Shown here: positions 5,027 through 6,467 of the stretch, one piece after another
Layout of the letters: each line of letters begins with the position of its first letter
Numbering within the stretch: the first letter of the stretch is position 1
Assembly: GCA_017997515.1 (NCBI GenBank)
Contig: JAGOEY010000006.1
Span: 17,760 to 24,226, forward strand
DNA: 6,467 nucleotides
Source of the DNA: Burkholderiaceae bacterium
Lineage (GTDB): Bacteria; Pseudomonadota; Gammaproteobacteria; Burkholderiales; Burkholderiaceae
Reading direction: 5' to 3'
Notes under the pieces: model-generated
The model's input: only the letters and a program-made list of their open reading frames with translations
Told to the model about the DNA's origin: nothing
The model's database searches: none
Position numbers and translations under genes: made by a program

Positions 5027-6043
5027 TTAGTCCACTTTCGCCCCTGACGTCTTGACGACCGGGGCCCATTTCTTCAGCTCCGAGTCAATCAGTGCCGCGA
5101 ACTCCTGCGGCGTGTTGCCGCTGGGGATCGCGCCTTGGGCCAGCAGGCTGTCCTTGACAGCGGGAACGTTCAGCGCCTTGGCCACTTCACGCTGGATGGC
5201 GTTCACGATGTCGGGTGGGGTACCCGCCGGTGCCAGCAGGCCGAACCACGAACTCGCCTCAAAACCCTTGAGCGCCGGGCCCCCTGCCTGCTCCACGGTG
5301 GGTATGCCGGGTAATGCGGCCGACGGCTGGGCGCTGGTCACGGCCAGCGCCTTGAGTTTGCCCGCCTTGATCTGCTGCATGGCAGATGGCAGGTTGTCGA
5401 ACATCACATCCATGCTGCCACCCACCATGTCCATCAACGCCGGGCCCGAGCCGCGGTACGGGAAGTGCAGCATGTAGGTGCCCGTCATCGCCTTGAACAA
5501 CTCACCGGCCATGTGGATCGAGGTGCCGTTGCCGCTGGACGCCATGTTGAGTTTGCCGGGGTTGGCCTTGGCGTAGGTGATGAAGTCGGCCACGCTGGTG
5601 ATGCCCAGTGCCCGGGCTTTGTCGGCGTTCACCACCATCACATTGGGCACCCCGGCCACCAGCGTGATGGGGGTGAAGTCCTTCACCGGGTCAAACGACA
5701 GCTTGTTGTACAGCGCCTTGTTGATGCCGTGGGTACCCACGGTGCCCATCAGCAGCGTGTAGCCGTCGGGTGCGGCCTTGGCAACGATGTCGGAGCCAAT
5801 GTTGCCGCCTGCACCGGCACGGTTGTCCACGATAAACGGCTGGCCAAAAGCCTTGGTCAGCTCATTGGCCACCACGCGGGCCAGGATGTCGGTGGTGCCG
5901 CCGGGCGCGAAGGGCACCACGATCTTCACCGGTTTGGTGGGCCAGGCGGTTTGCGCCAGGGCCGACAGCGGGGCCGCTACCAGTACGGCAGCGGCGCTGG
6001 CCAGCAGGGTGCGGCGGGTGAGGGTTACAGGGAATCGTTTCAA
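5027..6043 (-). CDS. Bug/TctC-family tripartite tricarboxylate transporter substrate-binding protein
   Basis: A 338-residue periplasmic binding protein of the family PF03401, which captures small carboxylates or related solutes. Landmarks from the TTG start are [16 protein letters not shown] (34-49) with Asp52, [12 protein letters not shown] (72-83), PDGYTLL, then [14 protein letters not shown] and [20 protein letters not shown]. The signal sequence has an Arg pair followed by a hydrophobic run ([13 protein letters not shown]) and ALA before Gln31, so export could be by Sec or Tat. The TTG start at 6043-6041 is chosen because AAGGAG (6055-6050) sits six bases before it. The in-frame ATG at 6100 would add 19 charged residues ahead of the signal peptide and lie deep inside the upstream gene. 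No membrane subunits are adjacent here, as is usual for the many orphan Bug proteins of Burkholderiales, so the ligand cannot be inferred. Confidence 0.93.
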   Translation of the reverse strand: MKRFPVTLTRRTLLASAAAVLVAAPLSALAQTAWPTKPVKIVVPFAPGGTTDILARVVANELTKAFGQPFIVDNRAGAGGNIGSDIVAKAAPDGYTLLMGTVGTHGINKALYNKLSFDPVKDFTPITLVAGVPNVMVVNADKARALGITSVADFITYAKANPGKLNMASSGNGTSIHMAGELFKAMTGTYMLHFPYRGSGPALMDMVGGSMDVMFDNLPSAMQQIKAGKLKALAVTSAQPSAALPGIPTVEQAGGPALKGFEASSWFGLLAPAGTPPDIVNAIQREVAKALNVPAVKDSLLAQGAIPSGNTPQEFAALIDSELKKWAPVVKTSGAKVD

Positions 6044-6429
6044 TGGGTGCTCCTTGGTGCAGGGGTTTCGATCAGGGTCTGGACGAGGCTTTGAACGCAT
6101 TGCCCGGCACGGATGCCTAAAGCGGCGGCCAGGGCGTTGCTGTGGCTGACCACACCGTCTTGCAGCGTGCTGCGGGCTTCGCCAATACGGGCGCTGGCGT
6201 GGGACACGGTGCAGGCCGCCAGGCCTTGCGCCTGCAGCACCGCCAGTGCCGCCAGGCCTGCGCCATCACGCCCGCCACCCGCGTCGTTGAACACACTGAG
6301 CAGTGGCCGCGCGGCCACTGCGTAACGCGCCGAGCTGAGCCCGCCGTGGGAGCCGCTCACGGCCAGGCAGCCGGCATCGGCAGCAGAGAGTTCGGTGATG
6401 GAGTCCACCACCCGCAATGGCATGGGCAT
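6040..6429 (-). CDS. Unrecognised conserved-looking protein upstream of the Bug binding protein
   Basis: I do not recognise this family. From the ATG at 6429 it has 129 residues, no signal peptide and no clear membrane segment. Glycine- and histidine-bearing stretches look like a structured core: VSGSHGG (24-30), VFNDAG (46-51), [12 protein letters not shown] (74-85) and [10 protein letters not shown] (92-101). It is alanine-rich, as is usual at this GC content. The stop TGA (6042-6040) overlaps the TTG of the binding-protein gene, so the two are probably cotranslated. It could be an enzyme or a handling protein for the transported solute, but that is inference from position only. The frame stays open to the right edge, with a GTG at 6462, so the true start could be upstream. 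In another frame a TGA at 6461-6459 may be the end of a further minus-strand gene. The ribosome binding site is weak. Confidence 0.6.
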   Translation of the reverse strand: MPMPLRVVDSITELSAADAGCLAVSGSHGGLSSARYAVAARPLLSVFNDAGGGRDGAGLAALAVLQAQGLAACTVSHASARIGEARSTLQDGVVSHSNALAAALGIRAGQCVQSLVQTLIETPAPRSTH

Positions 6430-6467
6430 GGGTCTTTTGTAGCGGAGAAGGCCTGCCTTCACCAGCG

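Noticed and set aside
5012..5028. Possible two-way terminator in the 13-base gap between converging genes (AAGCC/GGCTT stem around a CCCGGG core)
   Set aside because: The stem is only five pairs, overlaps both stop codons and has no U-run on either strand.
5465..6094. A 209-codon plus-strand open frame antisense to the Bug protein
   Set aside because: Composition is Gly/His/Val-rich without motifs, and the minus strand has a full binding protein with signal peptide and ribosome binding site.
5027..6467. Complete tripartite tricarboxylate transporter operon
   Set aside because: No membrane subunits (TctA or TctB type) are present; only the binding protein and an unrecognised gene are seen.

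Overview
The window is high-GC, densely coded DNA that looks like a Comamonadaceae chromosome (Betaproteobacteria, order Burkholderiales; Rhodoferax or Polaromonas-like). This rests on the protein families present (Bug-type tripartite-tricarboxylate binding protein, DUF1840, a WS/DGAT next to an acyl-CoA-binding protein) and on a hairpin repeat at 3580-3658 of a kind I recall as common between genes in that family. The genus is inference. I see no mobile element, CRISPR array, rRNA or tRNA.

Layout. The 5' end of an acyl-CoA-binding protein gene runs off the left edge on the minus strand (1-107). Opposite it, on the plus strand, lie a wax ester synthase/diacylglycerol acyltransferase (227-1834), a cyclopropane-fatty-acid-synthase-family methyltransferase (1946-3253) and a DUF1840 gene (3253-3573) that overlaps the methyltransferase stop by one base. 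The repeat at 3580-3658 separates this run from a small minus-strand YqaE/Pmp3 membrane protein (3699-3896). A periplasmic GlpQ-type glycerophosphodiester phosphodiesterase (4027-5013, plus) diverges from it. It converges, 13 bases apart, on a minus-strand pair: an unrecognised 129-residue protein (6040-6429) followed by a Bug/TctC periplasmic binding protein (5027-6043), whose TTG start overlaps the upstream stop.

How the genes fit together. The left two-thirds is about lipids: an acyl-CoA carrier, an enzyme that puts acyl-CoA into neutral storage lipid, an enzyme that modifies acyl chains of membrane phospholipids, a small membrane protein and an enzyme that breaks down deacylated phospholipid. 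The right end is a separate solute-uptake unit.

The most interesting non-coding signals are two. A perfect palindrome (183-200), framed by an outer inverted repeat, lies between the divergent acyl-CoA-binding and acyltransferase genes. Three consecutive inverted repeats (1836-1947) lie between the acyltransferase and methyltransferase genes; the last covers the methyltransferase start codon and two loops are complementary. A plausible sigma-70 promoter sits inside that region, so transcripts reading through from upstream and transcripts starting locally may be translated differently. I found no strong evidence for a wholly new multi-gene system.
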